From positions 62,001-126,000 of the forward strand of contig CAZKHJ010000005.1 of assembly GCA_964552675.1 (NCBI GenBank): DNA of 64,000 bases. The letters run 5' to 3'. The stretch's first letter is position 1, and every line of letters begins with the position of its first letter. The notes beneath the pieces were generated by a model. That model saw only the letters and a program-made list of their open reading frames with translations, was not told where the DNA came from and made no database searches. Positions 17,433 through 26,193 of this stretch are shown in pieces. Made by a program: the position numbers and the translations under genes. Origin of the DNA: Sulfurimicrobium sp964552675 (GTDB taxonomy: Bacteria; Pseudomonadota; Gammaproteobacteria; Burkholderiales; Sulfuricellaceae).

Positions 17433-17460
17433 AATATACCAAATTGCGCCTTTTATGCAA
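17433..17460 (-). promoter_or_regulatory. Candidate sigma-70 promoter of rhd-tusA-dsrE2
   Basis: On the minus strand TTGCAT (17460-17455) and TATATT (17438-17433) are 16 bp apart, with a start expected near 17426, about 37 nt before the rhd ATG. It would let the sulfur-relay genes be transcribed independently of soeABC just upstream. Confidence 0.5.
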
Positions 17461-17492
17461 CATGTTCATTAATCACGGTGTTTCTGTTTTTA

Positions 17493-18419
17493 TTAGCAGC
17501 GCTGTGCGCCATGGTATAGATTCACCACATGGCGGGCTTCTGCGAAGAACAGCCAGCGTTCCATCACCAGGCCAAACAGGGCGCTCAACGCGGCCATGAC
17601 CACATCGGACTGCACCGGCTTGCCGAGCAGGATGGACAAGGGGTAGATGAAGCCCACGAGGAATACCAGCGCCTTGAGGATCAGGCGGTATTTGCGTGCC
17701 ACCTGGAAGCCGAATTCCTGCGTCAGGAAGGTGCCGTGGGTATGCCCCTGATCCAGCAGCTTGACCTGGGCGCGGTTGAAACCGGTGGCGGTATTGATGC
17801 TGGATGCGACACCAGGGGATTCGATCCAGAAATAATAGATCGCCTTGAGCAGGGCCGCAGCTACCAGCAACGCAATGGTGATGGCGAGAAACAGACCCTG
17901 TTGTGCTGCTGGCAGAAAGGCCAGCAGCAGCAGGGCGCCGGAAAAATGACCCAGAGCCACATAATTGGCGGGCGTCAGTGGCGTGTTCCACTGGCGGATG
18001 GTTTTCAGGCAGCCGTAAATCATGCCAGTGCTGAAAATGGCGGCCCAGGCCAGCAGCAGGGCGGCAAGACCGAAAGCGAAACGTGCGGCTTGCCAGGACT
18101 CCGGGGCCAGCCAGGCCAGTGCCAGATAGAAGAAGGCAAAGGGGAAAAACAGCAGGCCGAAAACGCCCTCGCGCGACAGCCAGGAGGTGCGGAAGCGGGC
18201 TACGGCACGCCAGGCATTTTTGGGGTTGGCGAGGTGGAAGGTGGAGGAGATAAAGCCACCGGCGACCAGGAAAAAGGCCAGTACGCCGGGCAGCAGTATG
18301 TTTTGTGTGCTCAAGCCGCCGCCCAGCTGGAACAGGTCGGCCAGCACGAGCAGGGCAAACAGGCCCAGGCCCGCACCGGAGCTGACAGTAAAGAAAATAA
18401 CGCTGAATGCTGGATGCAT
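17493..18419 (-). CDS. soeC: Sulfite dehydrogenase membrane anchor subunit SoeC (DmsC-like)
   Basis: 308-residue polytopic protein of the DmsC anchor family with about eight hydrophobic helices (for example LGLFALLVLADLFQL and FLVAGGFISSTFHLANPKNA). It anchors SoeA-SoeB to the inner membrane and passes electrons to quinone. It ends near VVNLYHGAQRC. The ribosome site GGAG lies next to the ATG and directly beside one arm of the inverted repeat at 18430-18510, which may affect its translation. Assignment as Soe and not Dms or Psr follows from the partner genes and sulfur context. Confidence 0.88.
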   Translation of the reverse strand: MHPAFSVIFFTVSSGAGLGLFALLVLADLFQLGGGLSTQNILLPGVLAFFLVAGGFISSTFHLANPKNAWRAVARFRTSWLSREGVFGLLFFPFAFFYLALAWLAPESWQAARFAFGLAALLLAWAAIFSTGMIYGCLKTIRQWNTPLTPANYVALGHFSGALLLLAFLPAAQQGLFLAITIALLVAAALLKAIYYFWIESPGVASSINTATGFNRAQVKLLDQGHTHGTFLTQEFGFQVARKYRLILKALVFLVGFIYPLSILLGKPVQSDVVMAALSALFGLVMERWLFFAEARHVVNLYHGAQRC

Positions 18420-18429
18420 GTTGTTCTCC

Positions 18430-18510
18430 GTGAGGAGTGAGGGATGAGGAGAGTGGAACAGGAGTTGGTGCAGATAGGTGCGCTATTACTCCTTATCCCT
18501 TACTCCTCAC
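18430..18510. repeat. 22-bp imperfect inverted repeat between soeB and soeC
   Basis: GTGAGGAGTGAGGGATGAGG begins the left arm (18430-18451), and its inverse lies at 18489-18510 with 20 of 22 positions matching and a 37-nt loop. In the soe mRNA the proximal arm ends within two nucleotides of the soeC GGAG ribosome site. The arms are low-complexity, built from GTGAGGAG-like units that themselves resemble ribosome sites. The two mismatches are C-A in the mRNA sense and G-U on the opposite strand. Confidence 0.8.
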
Positions 18511-18522
18511 TTCTCACTAGAT

Positions 18523-19218
18523 TTACCTTTTCACTACCTTGTTGACGAAAGTCTTCAGTTTTTCCTTGAAACCGGGCTTGCCCAGGCCTTCGATCGGGAT
18601 CGGCTTGGCCTTGCGCGGCGGCAGGTAATGATTGGTCGGGTTATAGCCCAGTTCCGGCATCAGCTGGTAGCCGCTGCGCTCGCGCACGCGCTGGCTGACC
18701 GCGGACTCGGGATCATCCAGGTCGCCGAACATGCGGGCGTGGGCCGGACAGGTCAGCACGCAGGCGGGCTGACGGTCTTCCACCGCCAGTTCCTGGTCGT
18801 AAATGCGGTCCACGCACAGGGTGCATTTCTTCATCGTGCCGGTGGCGCGGTCCAGTTCGCGGGCACCGTAGGGGCAGGCCCAGGAACAGTAGTTGCAGCC
18901 CATGCACTTGTTCTGGTCAATCAGCACGATGCCGTCTTCGGCGCGCTTGTAGGAGGCGCCGGTCGGGCATACCGTGACGCAGGCGGCGTCCTCGCAGTGC
19001 ATGCAGGACATGGGGAAGTTGACGGTTTTGCTGGCCGGATATTCGCCCACTTCGTAATGGCGGATGCGGTTGAACCATACGCCCGACGGCTCCGCGCCAT
19101 AGGGTTCGTAGTCGGTCAGCGCGCCGATGCTGCCGGATGCGTTCCACTGCTTGCAGGCGATGGCGCAGGCATGGCAGCCGACGCAAACGTCGAGGTCAAT
19201 TACTAAGCCTAATCTCAT
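18523..19218 (-). CDS. soeB: Sulfite dehydrogenase iron-sulfur subunit SoeB
   Basis: 231-residue electron-transfer subunit with four [4Fe-4S] cysteine groups: CVGCHACAIACKQW near residue 12, CMHCEDAACVTVCPTGA near 67, CMGCNYCSWACPYGA near 100, and a fourth split between CTLC and PACVLTCPAHA. I use the ATG at 19218 (MRLGLVIDLDVCVGCH), 25 bp after soeA. The longer frame to 19299 adds sequence that overlaps soeA and carries no domain. There is no signal peptide, consistent with a cytoplasm-facing enzyme. Confidence 0.93.
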   Translation of the reverse strand: MRLGLVIDLDVCVGCHACAIACKQWNASGSIGALTDYEPYGAEPSGVWFNRIRHYEVGEYPASKTVNFPMSCMHCEDAACVTVCPTGASYKRAEDGIVLIDQNKCMGCNYCSWACPYGARELDRATGTMKKCTLCVDRIYDQELAVEDRQPACVLTCPAHARMFGDLDDPESAVSQRVRERSGYQLMPELGYNPTNHYLPPRKAKPIPIEGLGKPGFKEKLKTFVNKVVKR

Positions 19219-19243
19219 TCTTTTAAGTCCTTTTGCGCCAGGG

Positions 19244-22117
19244 CTAGTTTCGGTCGGTTTTCGCGTCGTAGCGCAGGATGTCCGGGCGCTTGCCGTCATC
19301 CCATGGCAAGGGCTTGAGCGCGGGGAATTCCGGCCAGCTGCCTTCCTCGCCGGGCACGGCTTTCCACAGTTTGACGCGCAGGTCGAACCACGCGGCCTGG
19401 CCGGTGACCGGGTCGGAGTTGGTGAGACGGCGTTCGCCCTGCTTGGGCGGCAGCAATTCGGAAATGATGTGGTTGAGCAGGAAGCCTTTCTTCGCTTCCG
19501 AGGCGTCCGGCTTCAGGCCCCAGGCGCCGCCCTGCTTGCCGATGGCGTTCCAGGTCCAGATGGTGTTTTCCTGGCAGCCTTCCATGGTTTTCATCTGGCA
19601 GCGGATCTTGCCATTGTGCGACTCCACCCAGATCCAGTCGAAATCCTTGAGCCCCATGCGGGCAGCCTGCTTGGCGTTCATGAACATGAAGTTCTGGGCC
19701 TGGATCTGGCGCAGCCATACGTTCTGGGAATCCCAGGAGTGGTACATGAACATCGGGCGCTGGGTGATGGCGTGGAAGGGGTACGCTTCCTTGTCGGTAC
19801 GCTGGCTTTCCAGCGGCTCGTACCACATCGGCAGCGGGTCGAAGTATTTGGCCAGGCGTTCGCGGTCAGTCTGGTTGTGCGGCTGCGGGCCGTCGTACAG
19901 GCCCTGTCCGGCGAGGCGGAACTTCTGCAATGGCTCGGAGTAGAGTTGCATTACGATGGGCTCGGCCTTGCCGACGAAGCCCACGTCCGCCGCCACTTCC
20001 AGGTAGTCCTTGTTGGCATAGCGCATGTATTTCATATGGTCAGGCCAGTGGTGGGCGAAGAACGACTGGTTCTCGATGTATTTTTCCCACTGGTTCGGGT
20101 TGGGTTCGCCCTTGAGCGATTTGTCGCCATCCTTGCCACGCCAGCCGGCGAGGAAACCGATGCCGGGAGAACGCTCGTAGTTGACGATAAAGTCCTTGTA
20201 GCCGGTGAACTTGCGCGAGCCGTCATTGTTGGTGAAGGCGGGGAATTTCAGGCGCGAGGCCAGTTCCACCAACACTTCCTGCCATGGCTGGACATCGCGG
20301 CCGGTTTCGACCAGCGGGTGGCGGATCGCGTCCGCGGCCGCATCGGGTTCGGAGATCGGGCGGTCGAGCAGGGAAATGGTGTCGAAGCGCTCCAGGTAGG
20401 TGGTGTCCGGCAGCACCAGGTCGGCGAAATTCACCATTTCCGAGTGGAAGGCATCCGACACCACCAGGAACGGGATCTTGTACATCATGCCCGGCTCGTC
20501 CGGATCCAGCTCGGTCAGCATCTGCTGCACGTTCTTGGTGTTCATGGTCGAGTTCCACGCCATGTTCGACATGAACAGAATCAGTGTGTCGAGCGAGTAG
20601 GGATCGTGGTTGGTGGCATTGGTGATCACCATGTGCATCAGGCCGTGGCTCGACATCGGGCTTTCCCAGGAGTAGGCCTTGTCGATGCGCACCGGGTTGC
20701 CTTCGCCGTCGATCACCAGGTCTTCCGGACGCGTGGGGAAACCCAGCGGCGGACGGGACAGTGCGGTGTGCGGCGCGTGGATCAGATCGAGGTTATTCTC
20801 CGGCAGCTGGTGCGGCGGAATGGGCTTCGGATAGGGCGCGCGGGCGCGGAAGTTGCCGGGGCCATCGAGGGCGCCGAGCAGGATCTGGATCATGTGGATC
20901 GCGCGGCAGGTGTGGAAGCCGTTGGAGTGCGCGGCGATGCCGCGCATGGCGTACATTGCCACCGGGCGGCCGATGACTTTGTCGTGCTTGCGGCCATAGA
21001 TATCGGTCCACTCGATGTCCAGTTCGACTGTTTCCTTGAACGCGACGTGGGCCATTTCCAGTGCCATGCGCTCGATGGCTTCTGCCGGCAGGCCGCATTC
21101 GCGCGCCACGTTGGCCGGGGCATAACGCTCGTCGAGGTAGCGTTCCGCCGTCAGCGTCATGACGGTTTTTACCTGGCGGCCGTCGGGCGCGGTGAATTCA
21201 CCGAACAGGGCCGGGGCGATGTCCGCTTCGGCGCCACTGACGAAAGCCTGTTTTTCCAGATCCCATACCAGCGGGTTGTTGTCTGCATCGCGCAGGAACA
21301 GGCCGTCGCCCACCTTGCCCGGGGTTTGCACCACCAGCCAGGGAGAATTGGTGTAGCGGATCAGGAATTCGTAATCGAACAGCTCGCGCGAAAGCAGCAC
21401 GTGCACGATGGACATGGCGAGCAGGCCATCGGTGCCGGGGCGGATCGGAATCCATTCGTCGGCAATGGCGGAGTAGCCGGTACGCACCGGGTTCACCGAG
21501 ACGAACTTGCCGCCGTGACGCTTGAGTTTTTCCAGGCCGATCTTGATCGGGTTGGATGAGTGGTCTTCCGCTACGCCCCACATGATGAAGTACTTGGCGT
21601 AATCCCAGTCTGGCGCGCCGAATTCCCAGAAGGAAAAGCCAATCGAATACAGCCCGGCCACCGCCATGTTGACCGAGCAGAAGCCGCCGTGCGCCGCCCA
21701 GTTGGGGGTGCCGAACTGTTGCGCCCACAGGCCGGTGAGGGCCTGCATCTGGTCACGTCCGGTGAAGAAGGCGAGCTTGGTGGGGTCGGTCTCGCGGATA
21801 CGTTTCAGACGGAAAGTCAGCAGACCCAGCGCCTGTTCCCACTCAATTTCCTCGAACTCGCCCGAGCCGCGCGGCGAACCGGCCTTGCGGATAAGCGGTT
21901 TTTTCAGCTTGGCGGCGGAATACTGCTTCATGATGCCGGCCGAGCCCTTGGCACATAGCACGCCCTGGTTGGTCGGGTGGTTGCGGTTGCCCTGGATGAA
22001 GCGCACCTTGTTTTCTTCCAGCGTGACCTTGATGCCGCAACGGCAGGCGCACATGTAGCAGGTGGTGTACTTGACATCCTGCTTGTCGTGATTCTCGAAT
22101 TGAACCTGAGCGTTCAT
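19244..22117 (-). CDS. soeA: Sulfite dehydrogenase (quinone) molybdopterin subunit SoeA
   Basis: 957-residue molybdopterin oxidoreductase of the DMSO-reductase family. An N-terminal [4Fe-4S] motif reads YTTCYMCACRCGIKVTL with the fourth Cys in NQGVLCAKGSAG. The molybdopterin domains follow, and a C-terminal MoCo-dinucleotide binding domain is recognised around TNSDPVTGQAAWFDLR. It has no twin-arginine signal, which separates it from periplasmic DmsA, PsrA and PhsA enzymes and fits cytoplasmic SoeA, which oxidises sulfite to sulfate. SoeB, SoeC and the rhd-tusA-dsrE2 genes follow it on the same strand. Confidence 0.9.
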   Translation of the reverse strand: MNAQVQFENHDKQDVKYTTCYMCACRCGIKVTLEENKVRFIQGNRNHPTNQGVLCAKGSAGIMKQYSAAKLKKPLIRKAGSPRGSGEFEEIEWEQALGLLTFRLKRIRETDPTKLAFFTGRDQMQALTGLWAQQFGTPNWAAHGGFCSVNMAVAGLYSIGFSFWEFGAPDWDYAKYFIMWGVAEDHSSNPIKIGLEKLKRHGGKFVSVNPVRTGYSAIADEWIPIRPGTDGLLAMSIVHVLLSRELFDYEFLIRYTNSPWLVVQTPGKVGDGLFLRDADNNPLVWDLEKQAFVSGAEADIAPALFGEFTAPDGRQVKTVMTLTAERYLDERYAPANVARECGLPAEAIERMALEMAHVAFKETVELDIEWTDIYGRKHDKVIGRPVAMYAMRGIAAHSNGFHTCRAIHMIQILLGALDGPGNFRARAPYPKPIPPHQLPENNLDLIHAPHTALSRPPLGFPTRPEDLVIDGEGNPVRIDKAYSWESPMSSHGLMHMVITNATNHDPYSLDTLILFMSNMAWNSTMNTKNVQQMLTELDPDEPGMMYKIPFLVVSDAFHSEMVNFADLVLPDTTYLERFDTISLLDRPISEPDAAADAIRHPLVETGRDVQPWQEVLVELASRLKFPAFTNNDGSRKFTGYKDFIVNYERSPGIGFLAGWRGKDGDKSLKGEPNPNQWEKYIENQSFFAHHWPDHMKYMRYANKDYLEVAADVGFVGKAEPIVMQLYSEPLQKFRLAGQGLYDGPQPHNQTDRERLAKYFDPLPMWYEPLESQRTDKEAYPFHAITQRPMFMYHSWDSQNVWLRQIQAQNFMFMNAKQAARMGLKDFDWIWVESHNGKIRCQMKTMEGCQENTIWTWNAIGKQGGAWGLKPDASEAKKGFLLNHIISELLPPKQGERRLTNSDPVTGQAAWFDLRVKLWKAVPGEEGSWPEFPALKPLPWDDGKRPDILRYDAKTDRN

Positions 22118-22497
22118 TTAACCTTCCACGCGGTTTGGACGGCAATTCCGTCTATTAATAAAACAGGATTTTCTAATTTTCAGAATCAAATCCGGCTCAT
22201 CGCCGGTCTTAGCAACCGGGCGCAGTCTCATCCATGTTTGGGAAACCATGCAGGTCTAGATTTGAAACAAGGCGTGCGTTTGTTGCACGCAGGTATGCAG
22301 GACAGGGGAATTAAGCCAAAGTCGAGCAGAATGGTTGCAATTTATCAAGAAACTCAAGTTTTTCTCAACAGAAATTTTTTGATCTATTAATAAATAGACC
22401 TAATCTAAATATGTTGTGGTTGGCGGGCAAGACTTGTAAGTGGTCAATCTTGCCCGCCTGACAAGCGACGCTACCGGGTCCAAACCAGCACCAGGAA
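22118..22497. other. AT-rich intergenic region upstream of soeA
   Basis: 380 bp without a convincing gene between the soeA start and the ffh stop. It contains an exact 12-bp direct repeat TCTATTAATAAA at 22151-22162 and 22383-22394, several small hairpins (GACGG-CAATT-CCGTC near 22139, GCGTGC-GTTTGTT-GCACGC near 22273) and the 11-bp inverted repeat at 22422-22458. It must hold the soeABC promoter and leader. I recognise no known riboswitch, including the molybdenum-cofactor type. Confidence 0.6.
22422..22458 (-). repeat. 11-bp perfect inverted repeat downstream of ffh
   Basis: GGCGGGCAAGA (22422-22432) and TCTTGCCCGCC (22448-22458) pair exactly around a 15-nt loop, starting 39 bp after the ffh stop. 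There is no T-tract after it on either strand, so it could be a rho-independent terminator of weak type, an mRNA 3'-end stabiliser or a protein site. Confidence 0.6.
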
Positions 22498-23850
22498 TCA
22501 GCGCATCCCGGGCAGCATGTTTTTCATGCCGCGCATCATTTTTGCCATTCCTCCGCCCTTGGAGAACATTTTCATCATTTTCTGGGTCTGCTCGAACTGG
22601 CTCAGCAGACGGTTCACTTCCTGAACCTGTACCCCGGCTCCTGTGGCAATGCGACGTTTGCGCGAAGCCTTGATGAGTTCAGGTTTGTGGCGTTCCTGTG
22701 GTGTCATCGAGTTAATAATGCCTTCCAGACGGTTGATTGCCCTGTCATCCACCTGCGCACCTGCAGCCATCTGGCCAAGTTGTCCGGGCAGCTTGTCCAT
22801 CAGGGCGCCCAGCCCGCCCATCTTTTTCATCTGCTGCATCTGTTGCTTGAAATCCTCCAGGTCAAAGGATTTCCCAGACTTGAGTTTCTTCGCCAGTTTT
22901 TGCGCTTCTTCCTGGTCGACGCCGCGTTGTGCATCCTCGATCAGTGACAGCACATCGCCCATGCCGAGCACCCTTGAAGCCATGCGCTCGGGGTGGAATG
23001 CTTCCAGTCCGGCGGATTTTTCGCCCACCCCGACAAACTTGATCGGTTTGCCGGTCACCTGCCGTACCGATAGTGCAGCGCCGCCTCGTGCATCACCGTC
23101 AAGTTTGGTCAGAATCACGCCGGTGAGCGGCAGGGCGTCGCTAAATGCCTTGGCGGTATTTACCGCATCCTGTCCCTGCATCGCATCCACCACAAACAGG
23201 GTTTCCACCGGGTCGAGCGCAGCATGGAGGCGCTTGATTTCCTCCATCATCTCCTGGTCGATGGCCAGGCGGCCAGCGGTATCGACGATCACTACATCAT
23301 GGAAATGCTTGCGTGCAAAATCGAGCGCATCAAGCGCGATTTTTTCTGGTTGCTGTCCGACCTGGGAGGGGAAAAAGTCTGTTTCCAGCTGCTGCGCCAG
23401 GGTTTTGAGCTGTTCGATTGCGGCAGGGCGGTATACGTCGCAACTGGTGAGCAGCACTTTCTTTTTCATCTGCTCGCGCAGGAGTTTTGCCAGCTTGCCG
23501 GCAGTGGTGGTTTTGCCGGCGCCCTGCAAACCTGCCAGCAGGATAATCGCAGGCGGGCGTGCCGCCAGGTTGAGGGAGGCGTTGTGCTCGCCCATCAGGC
23601 GGGTGAGTTCCTGATACACCACCTGCACTACCGCCTGGCCCGGTGTGAGGCTGGACAATACTTCCTGGCCGAGGGCGCGCTCCTTGACCTGAGCGATGAA
23701 CTCCTTAACCACCGGCAAGGCCACGTCAGCTTCAAGCAAGGCCATGCGCACCTCGCGCATGGCGTCCTGGACGTTGGCTTCGGTCAGACGCGCCTGGCCG
23801 CGCAGGGTCTTGATTACGCCGGAGAGGCGCTGGGAAAGGTTGTCGAACAT
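22498..23850 (-). CDS. ffh: Signal recognition particle protein Ffh (SRP54)
   Basis: 450-residue GTPase that binds 4.5S RNA and targets membrane proteins to FtsY and the translocon. The N domain is followed by the G domain with G1 LAGLQGAGKTTTAGKLA near 107, the DVYRPAA motif, DTAGRLAIDQEM near 190 and TKLDGDARGGAALS near 245. A methionine-rich M domain ends in GMKNMLPGMR. Full length and typical. The 4.5S RNA gene itself is not in the window. Confidence 0.97.
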   Translation of the reverse strand: MFDNLSQRLSGVIKTLRGQARLTEANVQDAMREVRMALLEADVALPVVKEFIAQVKERALGQEVLSSLTPGQAVVQVVYQELTRLMGEHNASLNLAARPPAIILLAGLQGAGKTTTAGKLAKLLREQMKKKVLLTSCDVYRPAAIEQLKTLAQQLETDFFPSQVGQQPEKIALDALDFARKHFHDVVIVDTAGRLAIDQEMMEEIKRLHAALDPVETLFVVDAMQGQDAVNTAKAFSDALPLTGVILTKLDGDARGGAALSVRQVTGKPIKFVGVGEKSAGLEAFHPERMASRVLGMGDVLSLIEDAQRGVDQEEAQKLAKKLKSGKSFDLEDFKQQMQQMKKMGGLGALMDKLPGQLGQMAAGAQVDDRAINRLEGIINSMTPQERHKPELIKASRKRRIATGAGVQVQEVNRLLSQFEQTQKMMKMFSKGGGMAKMMRGMKNMLPGMR

Positions 23851-23907
23851 GTGCGTTCCTGGATGCTGATGGTGTAGAATCGGAAAGGTTGAATTTTATC
23901 CCAAACC

Positions 23908-24735
23908 ATGTCGGATTTATTGCCTCTTTTCCATTTGCCGCTTTTCCTCGCTGCCCTGTTTTATGCCGGGCTGGGCGTGTTTTTCTGGCGCGTGCTGTGG
24001 CAGGGCGGCGTCCGCGCATTGTCTCCCATATGGGAAAAGCTGCTCATCCTGCTGCCGCTGTTGCTTCATGCAGGGGTGCTGTACCAATCCATTTTTCAGC
24101 CTGATGGACTCAAATTCGGTACGGGGCATGCCATTTCTGCCATTGCCTGGCTGACCGTGCTGATCTACTGGCTGGCAAGCATGCGTAACAATCTGGAGGG
24201 CCTGCAAGGTTTTGTCCTGCCTTTTGCCGCCATCAGCCTGGCTGCGCCACAGCTGTTGCCTGCTACCCATACCCTGCTGCATTCCGAATCATTGCTATTC
24301 AAACTGCATCTGCATGTCGCCATTCTGGCTTACAGCCTGTTCACCATTGCGACGCTGCACGCACTGCTGATGGCGGTGGCCGAACGAAACCTGCATTCCA
24401 GGCCGCTATCTGCCATGCTGCAGCGTTTGCCGCCATTGCTGACCATGGAACACCTGCTGTTTCGCATTCTGTGGGCAGGATTCTTCCTGCTGACACTGAC
24501 GCTGGTGAGCGGCATGCTGTTTTCCGAACAGCTGTTCGGCCAGGTATTGCAATTCAACCACAAAGTGTTGTTTACCCTGATTTCCTGGGGAATTTATGCC
24601 GCCTTGCTGGGTGGCCGCCTGAAATATGGCTGGCGTGGACGGACCGCCATTCGCTGGACACTGAGCGGTTTCATGGTGCTGGTGCTGGCATATATTGGCA
24701 GCAAGTTCGTGCTGGAAATCCTGCTGGGGCGGTAG
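23908..24735 (+). CDS. Inner-membrane CcsA/HemX-type protein, YpjD-like
   Basis: 275-residue polytopic protein of the cytochrome c assembly protein family. About eight hydrophobic helices are visible, with LHLHVAILAYSLFTIATLHA carrying conserved His residues and FNHKVLFTLISWGIYAALL holding the typical histidine near the end. The last part, GRTAIRWTLSGFMVLVLAYI, is characteristic of YpjD. The gene is divergent from ffh with a 57-bp gap, the usual ffh-ypjD arrangement. The exact function of YpjD is not settled. Confidence 0.88.
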   Translation: MSDLLPLFHLPLFLAALFYAGLGVFFWRVLWQGGVRALSPIWEKLLILLPLLLHAGVLYQSIFQPDGLKFGTGHAISAIAWLTVLIYWLASMRNNLEGLQGFVLPFAAISLAAPQLLPATHTLLHSESLLFKLHLHVAILAYSLFTIATLHALLMAVAERNLHSRPLSAMLQRLPPLLTMEHLLFRILWAGFFLLTLTLVSGMLFSEQLFGQVLQFNHKVLFTLISWGIYAALLGGRLKYGWRGRTAIRWTLSGFMVLVLAYIGSKFVLEILLGR

Positions 24736-24828
24736 CTGTTTTCTTGTCCGGCACAGCCCCTTTCTTGACAAAATCCCCTGTGCACCTAAAACTCGTGGTC
24801 AATCCACTGTAATCAGGACTCGAGTTCC

Positions 24829-26103
24829 TTGGACGAAATTCCTTTAGGCGTGCTGCTCGGCGCGTTGGCAGTTTTGCTTGTCGTTTCCGGTTTCTTTTCC
24901 ATTTCCGAAACCAGCATGATGGCGCTAAACCGCTATCGTCTCAAGCATCTGGTCAAGCAGGGACACCGCGGTGCAAAACTTGCTGCGTATCTGTTGGGGC
25001 AGACCGACAAACTGCTGGGTATTCTTCTGCTGGGCAACAATCTGCTCAATGCTGCTGCGGCTGCCCTGGTCACCATTATTACCATCAAGCTGTTCGGCGA
25101 TGGCGAGTGGTCGCTGACTATCGGTACCCTGGTGGTGACCTTTCTGATTCTGGTGTTTAGCGAAATTACACCCAAGGTGCTGGGGGCCGCCTACCCTGAA
25201 CGGATTGCGCTTCCTGCCAGCTATGTTCTTGCTCCTTTGCTCCGGCTGGCTTATCCGGTCGTCTGGTTTGTCAATCTGTTCGTCAAGCTGCTGCTCTGGA
25301 TATTGCATCTCAAGCCGAACAGCGCCGAGGTACATGCGCTCAGCCCGGAGGAGTTGCGCACCCTGGTGCTGGAAGCCGGGCACTATATTCCGCAGAAACA
25401 TCAAAGCATCCTGCTTAATCTGTTCAGTCTGGAAAAAGCCACCGTGGATGACGTAATGACGCCACGTAACCAGATCGAGGCCATTGACATTGATGCACCT
25501 GCAGAAGAGGTGCGTCGCCGGCTTTCCACCAGCCACCATACCCGGTTGCCGGTATATCAGGGGCAGTTGGATAACATCATTGGCCAGATCCACATGCGCA
25601 AGATGTTGCACCAGACCCAGGCTGGTGCGCTGGATGCGGGTGCCATCCGTGAAGTGATGCGCGAGCCCTATTTTATTCCGGCAGGAACGGCGCTTTTTAC
25701 TCAGTTGCAACATTTTCAGGAAACCCAGCGACGCGCGGGGCTGGTGGTGGATGAATATGGCGAACTGCTCGGTCTGGTGAGTCTGGAGGATATCCTGGAA
25801 GAAATCGTGGGGGAGTTTACTACCCATGCGCCGGCACAGGGAGGAGTTTATCGTCCCCAGGAGGATGGCGGCTGGCTGGTGGATGGCGGCAGTTTGCTGC
25901 GTGACCTGAACCGCAAGCTGGATCTGACGTTTCCGCTGAATGGACCGAAAACCCTGAACGGACTGATTCTCGAGCATCTGGAAGATATCCCGGAGGCTGG
26001 CATCAGCCTGAAAATCGCCGGCATTACGCTTGAAATAATGCAAACCCAGGACCGCTCGGTCAAAGTGGTCAAGATTTTTCCACCCTCAGCCGCAGCTCAA
26101 TAA
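24829..26103 (+). CDS. CorB/HlyC-type membrane protein with DUF21 and CBS domains
   Basis: 424 residues, CNNM/CorB family linked to magnesium and cobalt transport or resistance. The DUF21 membrane domain spans about 1-180 (VVSGFFSISETSMMALNRYR). Two CBS domains follow (VDDVMTPRNQIEAIDIDAP and IREVMREPYFIPAGTALFT), and a CorC_HlyC domain ends the protein. The start is TTG at 24829, with an AGGA ribosome site about 10 nt upstream. It follows the ypjD-like gene as in many Proteobacteria. Confidence 0.9.
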   Translation: MDEIPLGVLLGALAVLLVVSGFFSISETSMMALNRYRLKHLVKQGHRGAKLAAYLLGQTDKLLGILLLGNNLLNAAAAALVTIITIKLFGDGEWSLTIGTLVVTFLILVFSEITPKVLGAAYPERIALPASYVLAPLLRLAYPVVWFVNLFVKLLLWILHLKPNSAEVHALSPEELRTLVLEAGHYIPQKHQSILLNLFSLEKATVDDVMTPRNQIEAIDIDAPAEEVRRRLSTSHHTRLPVYQGQLDNIIGQIHMRKMLHQTQAGALDAGAIREVMREPYFIPAGTALFTQLQHFQETQRRAGLVVDEYGELLGLVSLEDILEEIVGEFTTHAPAQGGVYRPQEDGGWLVDGGSLLRDLNRKLDLTFPLNGPKTLNGLILEHLEDIPEAGISLKIAGITLEIMQTQDRSVKVVKIFPPSAAAQ

Positions 26104-26193
26104 ACCGGGCGTTTGCCGGCCTGATCTGCCTTTACAAAAAAACATGCAAGGGGCATCATTAAAGAATTCATGTATATCTGGAGTGCGGAATAG

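Noticed and set aside
19127..21559. Open frame of 810 codons on the plus strand opposite soeA
   Set aside because: It mirrors the high-GC soeA gene codon by codon, has no ribosome site or recognisable domain, and soeA is beyond doubt the real gene.
22118..22497. Molybdenum-cofactor riboswitch upstream of soeA
   Set aside because: Small hairpins exist, but I could not match the conserved Moco riboswitch core.
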